Below the pieces are notes generated by a model. It was not told the DNA's origin. It worked only from the letters and a program-made list of their open reading frames with translations, and made no database searches. A stretch of 64,000 nucleotides of DNA from Roseovarius sp. SCSIO 43702 (lineage in GTDB: Bacteria; Pseudomonadota; Alphaproteobacteria; Rhodobacterales; Rhodobacteraceae), in NCBI RefSeq assembly GCF_019599045.1, contig NZ_CP080623.1, positions 3,432,501-3,496,500 on the forward strand, given 5' to 3'. This document shows, one piece after another, positions 9,301 to 17,734 of the stretch; positions within the stretch are counted from its first letter, which is position 1; each line of letters starts with the position of its first letter. Position numbers and translations under genes: made by a program.

Positions 9301-11181
9301 TCAGTGCGACGCGCGCTCCCAGGGTCGGACGAAATCGCCAAGCACGCCGCTGATCGCCGCGTCATCCGCGTCGCCCTCGACCTGCGCGACAAGGCCGCGC
9401 TTCTTGTCGTCGATCACGTGAACGACACGCGCATTCACGCCCGCCTTCTCGAGTGCCGCGTTATAGACCCGCGCGATCGCGCTCTTGCGCAGGTCGGGCT
9501 TGAACACCTTGCCCACGGCGGTCTTGGGCAGCTCGTCCATGATCTCGATATACTTGGGCTGCGCGGCGCGCTCGTGGATGTGCTCCTTGCAATGCGCCAT
9601 CAGCTCGTCCTCGGTGACCGTCCCTCCCGAGACCAGCTCGACATAGGCCGAGGGCAGCTCTCCGGAATGTGCATCCGGCTGGCCTATGGCGCCGGCCATG
9701 GCCACCTGGTCATGCGCCATGAGCGCCTCCTCGATCTCGGCGGGGTCGATATTGTGACCGCCCCGGATGATCAGGTCCTTCGCCCTGCCCGTGATCCAGA
9801 GATAGCCATCGGCGTCGATGCGCCCGAGGTCGCCCGTCCGCAGGAACCCGTCATAGTAGTATAGGTCGACGTTCTTCGTCGCGTCCGTGTAGGTGTTCCC
9901 CGGATAGACGCCGGGGCTGGAGATGCAGATCTCGCCGACCTCGTCCACCTCGCATTCCACGGGTCCATCATTGGTCATCTTAACGATCTTCACCTTGGTG
10001 TAGGGAAACGGAACGCCGACCGAGCCGACCTTCTTCTCGCCCTCGGGCGGGTTGCACGAGACAAGACACGTGGCCTCGGTCAGGCCATATCCCTCGATCA
10101 CCGTCATGTTGGTGGCGCTTTCGAACCGCCGGAACAATTCCAGCGGCATGGGCGCACTGCCGGAAAACGCGTTCTTAACGGTCGAAAGATCAGCATCGAC
10201 GGGACGCTGCATGAGGGCCGAGACCGCTGTCGGAACCGTGATGACGAATGTGATCTTCCACCGCTCGCAGAGCTTCCAGAAGTTGTCGAAGACGCCCTCG
10301 CCGCGATATCCCGCCGGCGTCGGGAAGACGACCCGCGCGCCCGACTTGATCATCGCCATGAGGATCACGTGACACGCGAAGACATGGAAAAGCGGCAGCG
10401 GGCACATCACGCTATCATACTCGGTAAAAAGCAGCCTATGCCCGATCCAGCCGTTATAGATCATGCCGGAATAGCGGTGCTGCGCCACCTTGGGCATCCC
10501 CGTCGTGCCGCCGGTGTGGAAATAGGCCGCAACCCGATCTTCCTTGCTGGCCTCGAAATCGAGCGTCGGGGCCTGCTTGGCAAGCGCCTTGTTGAAGTCG
10601 CGCACGTCGCCATGGCGCTCTCCCGCGATCTTGGGACGGATGAGCGGCACGATCCAGCTCTTGGGCGGCTTGAGATAACGGTTGAGGTCGATTTCGAGCA
10701 CCGTGCCCACGTCCGGCGCGTCGCGCACCGCCTCGGCCGTCTTCTGCGCGATGTCGGTCTTCGGGAAAGCCCGCAGCGTGACCACGACCTTCGCCTTGGT
10801 CTCGCGCAGGATGGCCGAGATCTGTTCGGGTTCGAGCAGCGGGTTGATGGGGTTCACGATCCCGGCCACGGCTGCACCGATCGTGGCCACGGCCGTCTCG
10901 ACACAGTTCGGCAGGACAAGTGCCACGACATCGTTTTCGCCGATCCCCAGCGAGCGGAAGAGATTGGCCGCGCGAGAGACCTCGCCATGGAACTCCGACC
11001 AACTCAGCGTGACAGCGGGGTCGCTCGGGCCGGAAAGAAGTTGATAGGTGATCGCCGGGCGATCCGGGAAGGCCTGCGCGGTGGTGCTCAGCATTTCGTA
11101 GAGCGTTTCGGGCTTCTCGAGCGCCTCCCAGGTCGATTCCGCCTCGATGTCGAGCACGTCCTGGCGTGTCTGAAAACTCAT
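9301..11181 (-). CDS. Acyl-CoA synthetase (AMP-forming)
   Basis: A 626-residue ANL-superfamily enzyme that would activate a carboxylic acid, probably a fatty acid, to its CoA thioester. The P-loop-like motif is YFHTGGTTGMPK, the A5 motif is EGYGLTEAT, the hinge region is YLWITGRAKDLIIRGG, and the C-terminal Lys is in KTAVGKVFKPDLR. I chose MSFQTRQ as start because AGGGAGGA lies upstream; the frame continues about 89 codons further but crosses the promoter and operator of the divergent iron-binding protein gene. Chain-length specificity is not evident. The gene is monocistronic and faces ileS. Confidence 0.88.
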   Translation of the reverse strand: MSFQTRQDVLDIEAESTWEALEKPETLYEMLSTTAQAFPDRPAITYQLLSGPSDPAVTLSWSEFHGEVSRAANLFRSLGIGENDVVALVLPNCVETAVATIGAAVAGIVNPINPLLEPEQISAILRETKAKVVVTLRAFPKTDIAQKTAEAVRDAPDVGTVLEIDLNRYLKPPKSWIVPLIRPKIAGERHGDVRDFNKALAKQAPTLDFEASKEDRVAAYFHTGGTTGMPKVAQHRYSGMIYNGWIGHRLLFTEYDSVMCPLPLFHVFACHVILMAMIKSGARVVFPTPAGYRGEGVFDNFWKLCERWKITFVITVPTAVSALMQRPVDADLSTVKNAFSGSAPMPLELFRRFESATNMTVIEGYGLTEATCLVSCNPPEGEKKVGSVGVPFPYTKVKIVKMTNDGPVECEVDEVGEICISSPGVYPGNTYTDATKNVDLYYYDGFLRTGDLGRIDADGYLWITGRAKDLIIRGGHNIDPAEIEEALMAHDQVAMAGAIGQPDAHSGELPSAYVELVSGGTVTEDELMAHCKEHIHERAAQPKYIEIMDELPKTAVGKVFKPDLRKSAIARVYNAALEKAGVNARVVHVIDDKKRGLVAQVEGDADDAAISGVLGDFVRPWERASH

Positions 11182-11329
11182 CTCCGTATCCTCCCTTGCG
11201 AGCCGTGTCGCCCGCCTCTCCCCTTTTGCATGACCATGAGCGCGATTGAATCGCCACGCAAGTTTTACGCAGCGTTTTCGCAAGTTCCGCGGCCCTGTTC
11301 GACTGCGCGGGAGAGGCGCGAAATATGAC

Positions 11330-11370
11330 TTGACTAAATTAGTCGGAAACCGCAGGAATGACCTATAAAT
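11330..11370 (+). promoter_or_regulatory. Probable IscR (Iron-Rhodo-box) operator and promoter region of the iron-binding protein gene
   Basis: Bases 11332-11344 read GACTAAATTAGTC, a perfect palindrome around its centre that fits the IscR type 1 consensus GACTRwwwYAGTC. It overlaps a TTGACT element (11330-11335), and an AT-rich CTATAAAT lies at 11363-11370. The site is 52 bases upstream of the iron-binding protein start and 150 bases from the acyl-CoA ligase start. In Rhodobacterales this motif class has been assigned to iron control by IscR; binding here is inferred. Confidence 0.7.
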
Positions 11371-11395
11371 TTTGTCAGAAATGCGAGGATCCGCT

Positions 11396-12421
11396 ATGAC
11401 CAACTCCAAACTGCGCTGCGCACTCGGCGCCGCGTTCGCACTGGCCACATTGGGCAGCGCGGCAATGGCCCAGGAGGTGAATATCTACTCGAGCCGCCAC
11501 TACGATTCGGATGACAAGCTCTATGCCAAGTTCACCGAGGAAACTGGCATCACGGTCAACCGGATCGAAGGAGAAGCGGACGAGTTGATCGCGCGGCTCG
11601 AGGCGGAAGGTGACAACAGCCCGGCGGACGTGTTCATCACCGTCGACATCGGCCGCATGGGCCGTGCCGAAGAGGCGGGGCTGTTGCAGCCGGTCGAATC
11701 AGAGGTGATCGAGAACGCCGTTCCCGCGCATCTTCGCGACCCCGAGAACATGTGGTTCGGCGTCTCGCAGCGCGCCCGCATCATCTTCTATTCCAAGGAC
11801 CGCGTCGAGAACCCGCCGCGCACCTACGAGGCGCTTGCGGACGAGGCCATGAAGGGAAAGATCTGTATCCGCTCGTCCAAGAACATCTACAACCAGTCGC
11901 TCCTCGCCTCGATCATCGAAGCGGACGGCGAAGACGCCGCGCGTGACTGGGCCGAGGGCATCGTCGCCAACATGGCCCGCAATCCCGAGGGCGGCGACAC
12001 CGATCAGCTTCGCGGGCTCGTATCGGGCGAATGCGACGTCGCCGTCGCGAACCATTACTATTTCCTCCGCGGCTTCGACCAGGAGGTCGATGGCCTGACC
12101 GAGGGTCTCGACGGCATCGGCTGGGTCTGGCCGAACCAGAGCGATCGCGGCGCGCACCTGAACCTCGCAGCCGCTGCCATGGTCAAATCCGCCCCGAACC
12201 CGGACGCGGCCAAGACCTTCCTCGAGTTCCTGACGAGCGAATTCGCACAACAGCACTTTGCCAGCCAGAACAACGAATATCCCGCCGTGCCGGGGATCGG
12301 GCTGGACGAGGATACCGCGCGGCTGGGCTTCTTCATCGCCGACAATGACACGATGACCGCGTCTTTCGGTGACAATGCCGCGAAAGCCCAGAAGATCTTC
12401 AACGAGGTGGGCTGGCAATAA
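11396..12421 (+). CDS. Fe(III) ABC transporter periplasmic binding protein
   Basis: A 341-residue FutA/FbpA/AfuA-type solute-binding protein. The signal peptide ends AAMA|QEV and is followed by the typical NIYSSRHYDSD start. A tandem tyrosine pair that usually ligates ferric iron is in ANHYYFLRG; other iron-ligand Tyr candidates are in IYSSRHY. A GAGGA site lies upstream of the ATG. No permease or ATPase gene is adjacent and a strong terminator follows, so it is expressed alone and must work with a transporter encoded elsewhere. The palindrome upstream suggests induction under iron limitation. Confidence 0.88.
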   Translation: MTNSKLRCALGAAFALATLGSAAMAQEVNIYSSRHYDSDDKLYAKFTEETGITVNRIEGEADELIARLEAEGDNSPADVFITVDIGRMGRAEEAGLLQPVESEVIENAVPAHLRDPENMWFGVSQRARIIFYSKDRVENPPRTYEALADEAMKGKICIRSSKNIYNQSLLASIIEADGEDAARDWAEGIVANMARNPEGGDTDQLRGLVSGECDVAVANHYYFLRGFDQEVDGLTEGLDGIGWVWPNQSDRGAHLNLAAAAMVKSAPNPDAAKTFLEFLTSEFAQQHFASQNNEYPAVPGIGLDEDTARLGFFIADNDTMTASFGDNAAKAQKIFNEVGWQ

Positions 12422-12443
12422 GCCACTGCAAAGCTTGACGAGA

Positions 12444-12478
12444 GGCCGGTGCCGGGACGTCCTTGCACCGGCCTTTTC
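12444..12478 (+). terminator. Intrinsic terminator of the iron-binding protein gene
   Basis: A 9-bp stem GGCCGGTGC/GCACCGGCC is followed by TTTTCT, 23 bases after the stop codon. The hairpin also lies at the end of the convergent FAD-oxidase gene. Confidence 0.88.
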
Positions 12479-13896
12479 TATCTGGATCGCAGGACCGCGC
12501 CGGGGTTCATGATGCCCGCCGGGTCGAGCGCGGCCTTGATCGCCCGCATCGCCGCAAGCTTTGTCGGATCGCCATAGCGTTCAAGATCATCCACTTTCAG
12601 GCGGCCGATGCCATGTTCTGCGCTCACCGATCCTCCCATCTCGTGCACGAGGTCATGCACCGCCCGCTTGATCCGGTCGCGGGCGGCCGGATGATCCGCG
12701 CGGCTTTGACCCGCGAGGGGAAAGACGTTGTAATGCAGGTTCCCGTCGCCGAGATGACCGAAACAGTTGATCCTGAACTCGCCGATCTCGGCGATGACGC
12801 TTTCGGCGCGCTCGATGAACCGCGCGATCTCGCCCAGCGGCAGAGAGATGTCGTGCGAACTGACCGAACCGATCCGGCGATTGGCCTCGGGGATATGCTC
12901 GCGCACATCCCACAACTCCGCCCGCTGCGCCTCGGATTGCGCGATGATCCCGTCATCGACCAAGCCGGCTTCGAACGCTGCCTCGAAGAGCGTCTCGAGC
13001 GCGCCTGAAGGCTCGAGACCCTGCGGCAACCCCACATCCATCAGCACCATCCATTCGGGCGGCCGCTCGAAGGGAAGACGGATTTCCGGCAGCGTCTCCC
13101 GCAGGAAATCGAGGCCCGCGCGATGGATGATCTCGAAGGCGCTGACACACCCGCCCATCCGCTGTTGCGCGAGCGCCAGCAAGGTGAGCGCGGCCGACGG
13201 ATCGCGCACCGCAAGAAGCGCCGTGCCCTCGCCCGCCGGACGCGGCACAAGCCGCAGCGCAGCGGCGGTGATCACACCCAACGTCCCCTCGGACCCGATC
13301 AGAAGGTTGCGCAGGTCGTATCCGGTGTTGTCCTTTCTCAGCCGCTTCAGCCCATGCCAGATACGCCCGTCCGGCAGAACCGCCTCCAGCCCCAGGCACA
13401 GGTCACGCGCGTTGCCATAGCGCAGCACGTTCACGCCACCCGCGTTCGTCGCCAGAAGTCCCCCGATCCGGGCCGTGCCCTTCGCCGCGATGCTGAGCGG
13501 GTAGAGGCGATCATGGTCGCTCGCGCGATCATGTACGTCCGACAGGATCGCCCCCGCTTCGACGATCATGACGTTCTCTTCGGGATAGACCGCCCGCACC
13601 CGTGTCATCCGCTCGAGGCTGAGCAGAACGGGCGCGTCGCCGTCGGGCATGAGCTGGCCCCCGACAAGGCCGGTGCCGCCACCATAGGGCACGACGGGAA
13701 TACGTGCCTCGGCGGCCTTGCCGACGATCCGTGCCACGTCCTCGACGCTGTCGGGCGCGATCACGACGCCGACCTTCCCGGTCCATCGGCCGCGCGGCTC
13801 CTCGAGATAGCGGGGCTCGGCGTCACGGAACGCGGCGGCCGGGAGATCGGCCTTCAGCGTTTCGATGAAATCGGAGGTCACGGGAGATAGTGTCAT
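12478..13896 (-). CDS. FAD-linked D-2-hydroxyacid dehydrogenase (GlcD/DLD family)
   Basis: A 472-residue flavoprotein with an N-terminal PCMH-type FAD-binding domain (VVPYGGGTGLVGGQ near residue 68 and GGLLATNAGGVNVLRYGNARD near 145) and a C-terminal FAD-oxidase C domain with a HLGDGNLHYNVFP metal/substrate motif and the SAEHGIGRLK terminal motif. Family members oxidise D-lactate, glycolate or D-2-hydroxyglutarate and pass electrons to quinone or cytochrome. There are no GlcE/GlcF genes beside it, so a stand-alone D-lactate or D-2-hydroxyglutarate dehydrogenase is more likely than glycolate oxidase. The gene diverges from the GTA leader. Confidence 0.85.
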   Translation of the reverse strand: MTLSPVTSDFIETLKADLPAAAFRDAEPRYLEEPRGRWTGKVGVVIAPDSVEDVARIVGKAAEARIPVVPYGGGTGLVGGQLMPDGDAPVLLSLERMTRVRAVYPEENVMIVEAGAILSDVHDRASDHDRLYPLSIAAKGTARIGGLLATNAGGVNVLRYGNARDLCLGLEAVLPDGRIWHGLKRLRKDNTGYDLRNLLIGSEGTLGVITAAALRLVPRPAGEGTALLAVRDPSAALTLLALAQQRMGGCVSAFEIIHRAGLDFLRETLPEIRLPFERPPEWMVLMDVGLPQGLEPSGALETLFEAAFEAGLVDDGIIAQSEAQRAELWDVREHIPEANRRIGSVSSHDISLPLGEIARFIERAESVIAEIGEFRINCFGHLGDGNLHYNVFPLAGQSRADHPAARDRIKRAVHDLVHEMGGSVSAEHGIGRLKVDDLERYGDPTKLAAMRAIKAALDPAGIMNPGAVLRSR

Positions 13897-13969
13897 GGCG
13901 CGACCGTATCGCGTCCACCCGGGAGGGTGAAGATGAACAATTCATTGTCCCGCCGGGCGCCACCCCGAT

Positions 13970-13998
13970 TTGACGCAGCGCACGGTCTCTCGTATAGG
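13970..13998 (+). promoter_or_regulatory. Sigma-70-like promoter upstream of the GTA cluster
   Basis: TTGACG (13970-13975) and TATAGG (13993-13998) are separated by exactly 17 bases, giving an expected transcript start near 14004-14006. It is the best promoter-like element between the divergent FAD-oxidase gene and the first GTA gene. Confidence 0.65.
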
Positions 13999-14003
13999 TT
14001 GTG

Positions 14004-14058
14004 TCACGCTGGATGAAGCGTGTGAGCGGTCAAGGGGTCCCCTTCGACCGCTTTTTTC
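14004..14058 (+). ncRNA. Short two-hairpin leader RNA ending in an intrinsic terminator before GTA g1
   Basis: Directly after the predicted start site comes a stem CACGCT-GGATGA-AGCGTG (14005-14022), then a terminator stem AGCGGTC/GACCGCT with an inner AAGG/CCTT pairing (14025-14052) and six T residues (14052-14057). The predicted RNA is about 53 bases and ends 52 bases before the TerS start codon. It may be a small RNA or an attenuator that lets the GTA operon be read only when termination is overcome. An open frame (from 14001) overlaps it but has no coding character that I can support. Confidence 0.6.
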
Positions 14059-14109
14059 GTGCCTTTGTTCCAGGGGCACCCACCAAATCACACGAGGCAA
14101 TGAGCAAGC

Positions 14110-14448
14110 ATGACAGCAGATGCGCGCGGCGCGATGCCGCACGGACTGATCATCTCGATCGTGAAGCTGCAACAGCAGCTTTGCGACATGAAACTCGAAC
14201 TCGAGTCAATTCAGAACCAGTTGCGCGCCGGGACCCCCGGCGTGCTCGGCAATTCGAGCCGGCTGATCGCGGATATCCGCCAGTGGCTCAAGATCGCATT
14301 GGAAGCGGAGGCAGACCTTGAAAGACGCAGAAAGAACACCGAACCGGAAAAGATCGGCCACGACCTCGACCTCGCTGCCGCACGGCGTTCGATCAGGTGC
14401 AGACTGGATCGTCTCCGGCGGTCCAGAACGTCAGAAGACGTTTCTTGA
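14110..14448 (+). CDS. GTA small terminase-like protein (g1)
   Basis: A 112-residue protein in the position of Rhodobacter capsulatus GTA g1. Residues about 12-50 (LIISIVKLQQQLCDMKLELESIQNQLRA) form an amphipathic coiled coil as in TerS oligomerisation regions; the C-terminal part is basic (LDRLRRSRTSEDVS). In GTAs it is thought to help load host DNA for headful packaging and lacks a conventional DNA-binding specificity domain. It overlaps terL by 131 bases in another frame. No strong ribosome-binding site is seen for this ATG, so its exact start is uncertain. Confidence 0.75.
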   Translation: MTADARGAMPHGLIISIVKLQQQLCDMKLELESIQNQLRAGTPGVLGNSSRLIADIRQWLKIALEAEADLERRRKNTEPEKIGHDLDLAAARRSIRCRLDRLRRSRTSEDVS

Positions 14449-15730
14449 CGGGCTGAGCGAACGTGAATTGCTCGCACTGCCCTATCTCTTCGAATTCTGG
14501 GCCTTCGATCATCAATTGCCGCCCGAAGGCGATTGGAAGAACTGGGTCATCATGGGCGGCCGCGGCGCAGGCAAGACGCGCGCGGGCGCCGAGTGGGTCC
14601 GGTCCTGCGTCGAAGGCAGCCGCCCGCTTGACCCCGGACGGTGCCGCCGCCTCGCCCTCGTCGGCGAAACCGTCGAGCAGGTGCGCGAGGTCATGGTGTT
14701 CGGCGAGAGCGGGATCATCGCCTGTTCTCCACCCGACCGGAAGCCTGACTGGCAGGCGACGCGCAAGGCGTTGGTCTGGCCCAACGGCGCGGAAGCCCGG
14801 ATCTTCTCGGCCCACGAACCCGAAGCCCTGCGCGGTCCCCAATTCGACGCGGCATGGCTGGACGAACTGGCCAAGTGGAAAAAGGCGCAGGACACGTGGG
14901 ACATGCTGCAATTCGCCTTGCGGCTGGGGGATGATCCGCAACTCTGCATCACGACGACGCCACGCAACGTGGGTGTCCTGAAAGCCATTCTCGCGGCAAG
15001 CTCGACCGTCGTGACCCACGCTCCCACCGAGGCGAACCGCGCCAACCTGGCCGACAGTTTCCTCGAGGAAGTGCGGGCGCGCTATGCCGGCACGCGGCTG
15101 GGACGGCAGGAGCTCGACGGTCTCCTCATGGAGGACACGGAGGGCGCCCTCTGGACACGCGGCGACCTCGAGGCAGCCCGCGTGCCGCAGCCGCCGGAGC
15201 TCGATCGGATCGTCGTGGCGGTCGACCCACCCGTCACGGGACATTCGGGCTCGGACGAATGCGGCATCATCGTTGCCGGCGTGCGCCGGACGGGCCAGGT
15301 GCAGGATTGGCGCGGCTACGTGCTGGCCGACCGGTCGGTCAGCGGCGAGGGGCCCGCGGGCTGGGCCAATGCCGCCGTGCGCGCGATGGAGGAGTTCGGC
15401 GCCGACAGGCTGGTGGCCGAGGTGAACCAGGGCGGTGACCTGGTCGAGACGGTGATCCGCCAGGTCGATCCGCTCATCCCCTTCAAGGCGGTTCACGCGA
15501 CACGGGGTAAGTCTACCCGTGCCGAACCCGTGGCGGCGCTCTACGAACAGGGCCGCATCCACCATGCCCTCGGTCTCGACCGGCTCGAAGATCAGATGTG
15601 CGCGATGACCAGCCGGGGGTTCGAGGGCCGCGGCAGCCCGGATCGCGTGGATGCCCTGGTCTGGGCGATCCATGATCTCATCATCGAGCCTTCCGCGAAA
15701 TGGCGCCGGCCGCGGGTGCGCGCGGTCTGA
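14318..15730 (+). CDS. GTA large terminase (g2)
   Basis: A 470-residue packaging ATPase/nuclease. Walker A is GGRGAGKT (80-87), the Walker B acidic pair is in AAWLDELAKW, and the C-terminal RNase H-like nuclease shows VVAVDPP with later acidic residues in DRLVAEVNQGGDLVE and SPDRVDALVWA. It pumps about 4 kb of host DNA into GTA heads. The start is TTG with GGAGG six bases upstream; there is no ATG or GTG in frame before the ATPase motif. The gene overlaps g1, suggesting coupled translation. Confidence 0.92.
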   Translation: MKDAERTPNRKRSATTSTSLPHGVRSGADWIVSGGPERQKTFLDGLSERELLALPYLFEFWAFDHQLPPEGDWKNWVIMGGRGAGKTRAGAEWVRSCVEGSRPLDPGRCRRLALVGETVEQVREVMVFGESGIIACSPPDRKPDWQATRKALVWPNGAEARIFSAHEPEALRGPQFDAAWLDELAKWKKAQDTWDMLQFALRLGDDPQLCITTTPRNVGVLKAILAASSTVVTHAPTEANRANLADSFLEEVRARYAGTRLGRQELDGLLMEDTEGALWTRGDLEAARVPQPPELDRIVVAVDPPVTGHSGSDECGIIVAGVRRTGQVQDWRGYVLADRSVSGEGPAGWANAAVRAMEEFGADRLVAEVNQGGDLVETVIRQVDPLIPFKAVHATRGKSTRAEPVAALYEQGRIHHALGLDRLEDQMCAMTSRGFEGRGSPDRVDALVWAIHDLIIEPSAKWRRPRVRAV

Positions 15731-15813
15731 TTCAGTTTTCTTAAACTTTTTCGGGTGGACTGCCTTTCGAACCGGACGGGCATCCACCCGATTTCATTCA
15801 GGAGTAGCAGCGC

Positions 15814-16998
15814 ATGATTCTCGACCTATTTCGCCAGACCGCCGCCGAGAAGGTCACGCCGGAAGCGAAGGCGAGCGCGACCGGGCCGGTCGTGGCGTGG
15901 CACAGCGCCGGAAAGGTCGCGTGGAGTCCGCGCGACACCGTCAGCCTTACCCGCAACGCCTTCAGCGGCAATCCCGTGGGGTTTCGTTGTGTCAAGATGA
16001 TCGCCGAGGCCGCAGCCGCCCTGCCGCTCGTGCTTCAGGACAACGCGCAGCGTTATGTCGATCACCCGCTTCTTTCGCTCATGCGCCGGCCCAACACAGC
16101 CCAGGGTCGGGCCGAGTTTCTCGAGGCGCTTTACGGGCAAACCCTCCTGACCGGCAACGGGTATGTCGAGGCCGTGGGCGACGAGGCCGCCCTCCCGCTC
16201 GAGCTTTATGTTCTGCGCTCCGACCGGATGAGCGTCATTCCCGGCAGCGACGGTTGGCCCATGGGCTACGAATACAACGTGAATGGCCGCAAGCATCGGT
16301 TCGACACCCGCGACGGCCATCCCGTCATCTGCCATTTCAAGACCTTTCACCCCCAGGACGATCACTACGGCCTGTCACCGCTGCAATCGGCGGCCCAGGC
16401 CATCGACGTGCACAACAGCGCCAGCCGTTGGTCGAAGGCGCTTCTCGACAACGCGGCCCGTCCGTCGGGTGCGATCGTCTATCGCGGCTCCGATGGTCAG
16501 GGCAGCCTCAGCGCCGACCAGTACGACCGGCTCGTCAGCGAGATGGAAAGCCACCACCAGGGTGCGCGCAATGCCGGCCGCCCCATGCTTCTCGAGGGCG
16601 GGCTCGACTGGAAGCCCATGGGGTTCAGTCCGTCGGACATGGAGTTCCAGAAGACCAAGGAAAGTGCCGCGCGCGAGATCGCGCTCGCTTTCGGGGTGCC
16701 GCCCATGCTTCTCGGGATCCCCGGCGATGCCACCTACGCCAACTACCAGGAAGCCAACCGCGCCTTCTACCGTCTCACCGTTCTGCCCTTGGCCGCGCGG
16801 ATGAGTGCCGCGCTCTCGCACTGGCTCGTGGGTTTCACCGGCGACGCGCTCGAGCTCAAGCCCGATCTCGACCAGGTGCCGGCCCTCGCGCTTGAGCGTG
16901 ACGCGCAATGGGCGCGGGTGTCCCAGGCCGACTTCCTGTCGCGCGCCGAGAAACGTGCCCTGCTGGGGCTTCCCGCCGATGAGGAGGAGGACGCGTGA
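15814..16998 (+). CDS. GTA portal protein (g3)
   Basis: A 394-residue HK97-family portal that forms the dodecameric DNA channel at one head vertex. Recognisable features are the N-terminal AFSGNPVGFRCVKMIAEAAAALPL, the YGLSPLQSAAQAI helix and the C-terminal crown-side region with AFGVPPMLLGIPGDATYANYQEANRAFYR. An AGGAG site is upstream. The 83-base gap after terL contains an 8-bp inverted repeat (CGGGTGGA...TCCACCCG) that could form a processing or stabilising hairpin. Confidence 0.93.
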   Translation: MILDLFRQTAAEKVTPEAKASATGPVVAWHSAGKVAWSPRDTVSLTRNAFSGNPVGFRCVKMIAEAAAALPLVLQDNAQRYVDHPLLSLMRRPNTAQGRAEFLEALYGQTLLTGNGYVEAVGDEAALPLELYVLRSDRMSVIPGSDGWPMGYEYNVNGRKHRFDTRDGHPVICHFKTFHPQDDHYGLSPLQSAAQAIDVHNSASRWSKALLDNAARPSGAIVYRGSDGQGSLSADQYDRLVSEMESHHQGARNAGRPMLLEGGLDWKPMGFSPSDMEFQKTKESAAREIALAFGVPPMLLGIPGDATYANYQEANRAFYRLTVLPLAARMSAALSHWLVGFTGDALELKPDLDQVPALALERDAQWARVSQADFLSRAEKRALLGLPADEEEDA

Positions 16999-17297
16999 CC
17001 GATACCGGGCGACCCCTTGGTGAACGGCCGCCCTACGTGCCCTTCGAAAGCACGCAGGCGATGTTCCGTCACATGGAAAAACGCATCTCCGCGGTCGAGG
17101 CGCATCTCTCCGCAATCGAAACCGACCGCGCGGTGAGCGAGGAAAAGCGCAAGTTCATGGAAGCGCGGTTCAACGAGATCGACCGCCGCCTCGACAAGAT
17201 CGACGGGCATATCTCGCGTCTCGTCTGGCTCATCATCGCGGCAATTCTGGGAGGGTTCATGTCTTTCGTCATGCAGGGAAGTTTTCTGAATGGGTAG
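16995..17297 (+). CDS. GTA g3.5-like coiled-coil membrane protein
   Basis: A 100-residue protein overlapping the portal stop by 4 bases. Residues about 20-68 form a coiled coil (MFRHMEKRISAVEAHLSAIE...), followed by a single TM helix (LVWLIIAAILGGFMSFVM, about 74-92). Position and size match g3.5 of RcGTA, which is dispensable or of unknown role. The TM segment argues against a virion structural role and fits an assembly or membrane function. Confidence 0.75.
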   Translation: MTDTGRPLGERPPYVPFESTQAMFRHMEKRISAVEAHLSAIETDRAVSEEKRKFMEARFNEIDRRLDKIDGHISRLVWLIIAAILGGFMSFVMQGSFLNG

Positions 17298-17703
17298 TCT
17301 CAGGTTCCTTGCGCGCGCGCCGTGGGTGATGAGCCTCGGCCTGGCGCTGACGCCCGCGATCTTCGCCGTCGGTCCCTGGATCGAAAGCCGCGCCTTTCCC
17401 GTGACACGCGACACGGTGATCCGGCAGCCCCACACCACCGGCGCCGGCGTGAGCCTCTTCGTGAGCTTTCGGAAGGTGCGCCAGTGCGAGTTTCTTTCGC
17501 TCGCCTGGTATCGCGGCCCGGTGCGGCACATCGTTGATTTCGAACCGACGGCCGAGCAGGCCCCGCGCACGAGACCGAGCGGCGAGCAACTCGCCGGCCC
17601 TTGGCTCATCCGCGACTTGGCCTCGCTCAGCGGAAGCCGTGCCATCGCCTATCACCGCTGTCATCCGCTCTGGATCACGGTCACCGAATTCTACAACGCA
17701 TGA
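17290..17703 (+). CDS. Non-canonical GTA-cluster ORF, signal or TM N-terminus
   Basis: A 137-residue protein not present in the R. capsulatus GTA gene order as I know it. Its ATG lies inside the last codons of g3.5 (8-base overlap), so translation is coupled. The N-terminus is a signal peptide or anchor (residues 7-28, WVMSLGLALTPAIFAVGPW). The remainder has a beta-rich look with CEFLSLAW and a paired Cys in YHRCHPLWITVTEFY. It ends 31 bases before the protease start. I do not recognise a domain. It could be a membrane or periplasmic accessory factor of GTA assembly or release. Confidence 0.62.
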   Translation: MGSLRFLARAPWVMSLGLALTPAIFAVGPWIESRAFPVTRDTVIRQPHTTGAGVSLFVSFRKVRQCEFLSLAWYRGPVRHIVDFEPTAEQAPRTRPSGEQLAGPWLIRDLASLSGSRAIAYHRCHPLWITVTEFYNA

Positions 17704-17734
17704 CCCCCGGCGGGACGTCAAAAGGAGCTTTGAA

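Noticed and set aside
9301..11448. Longer acyl-CoA ligase start at 11448
   Set aside because: The extension covers the iron-binding protein promoter and its IscR-type site, and has no homology-like residues; the ATG at 11181 has a good ribosome-binding site.
14001..14321. Open frame of 106 codons across the GTA leader and g1
   Set aside because: It runs through the terminator and most of TerS in another frame, has a high Arg/Pro content typical of GC-rich shadow frames, and no ribosome-binding site was found.
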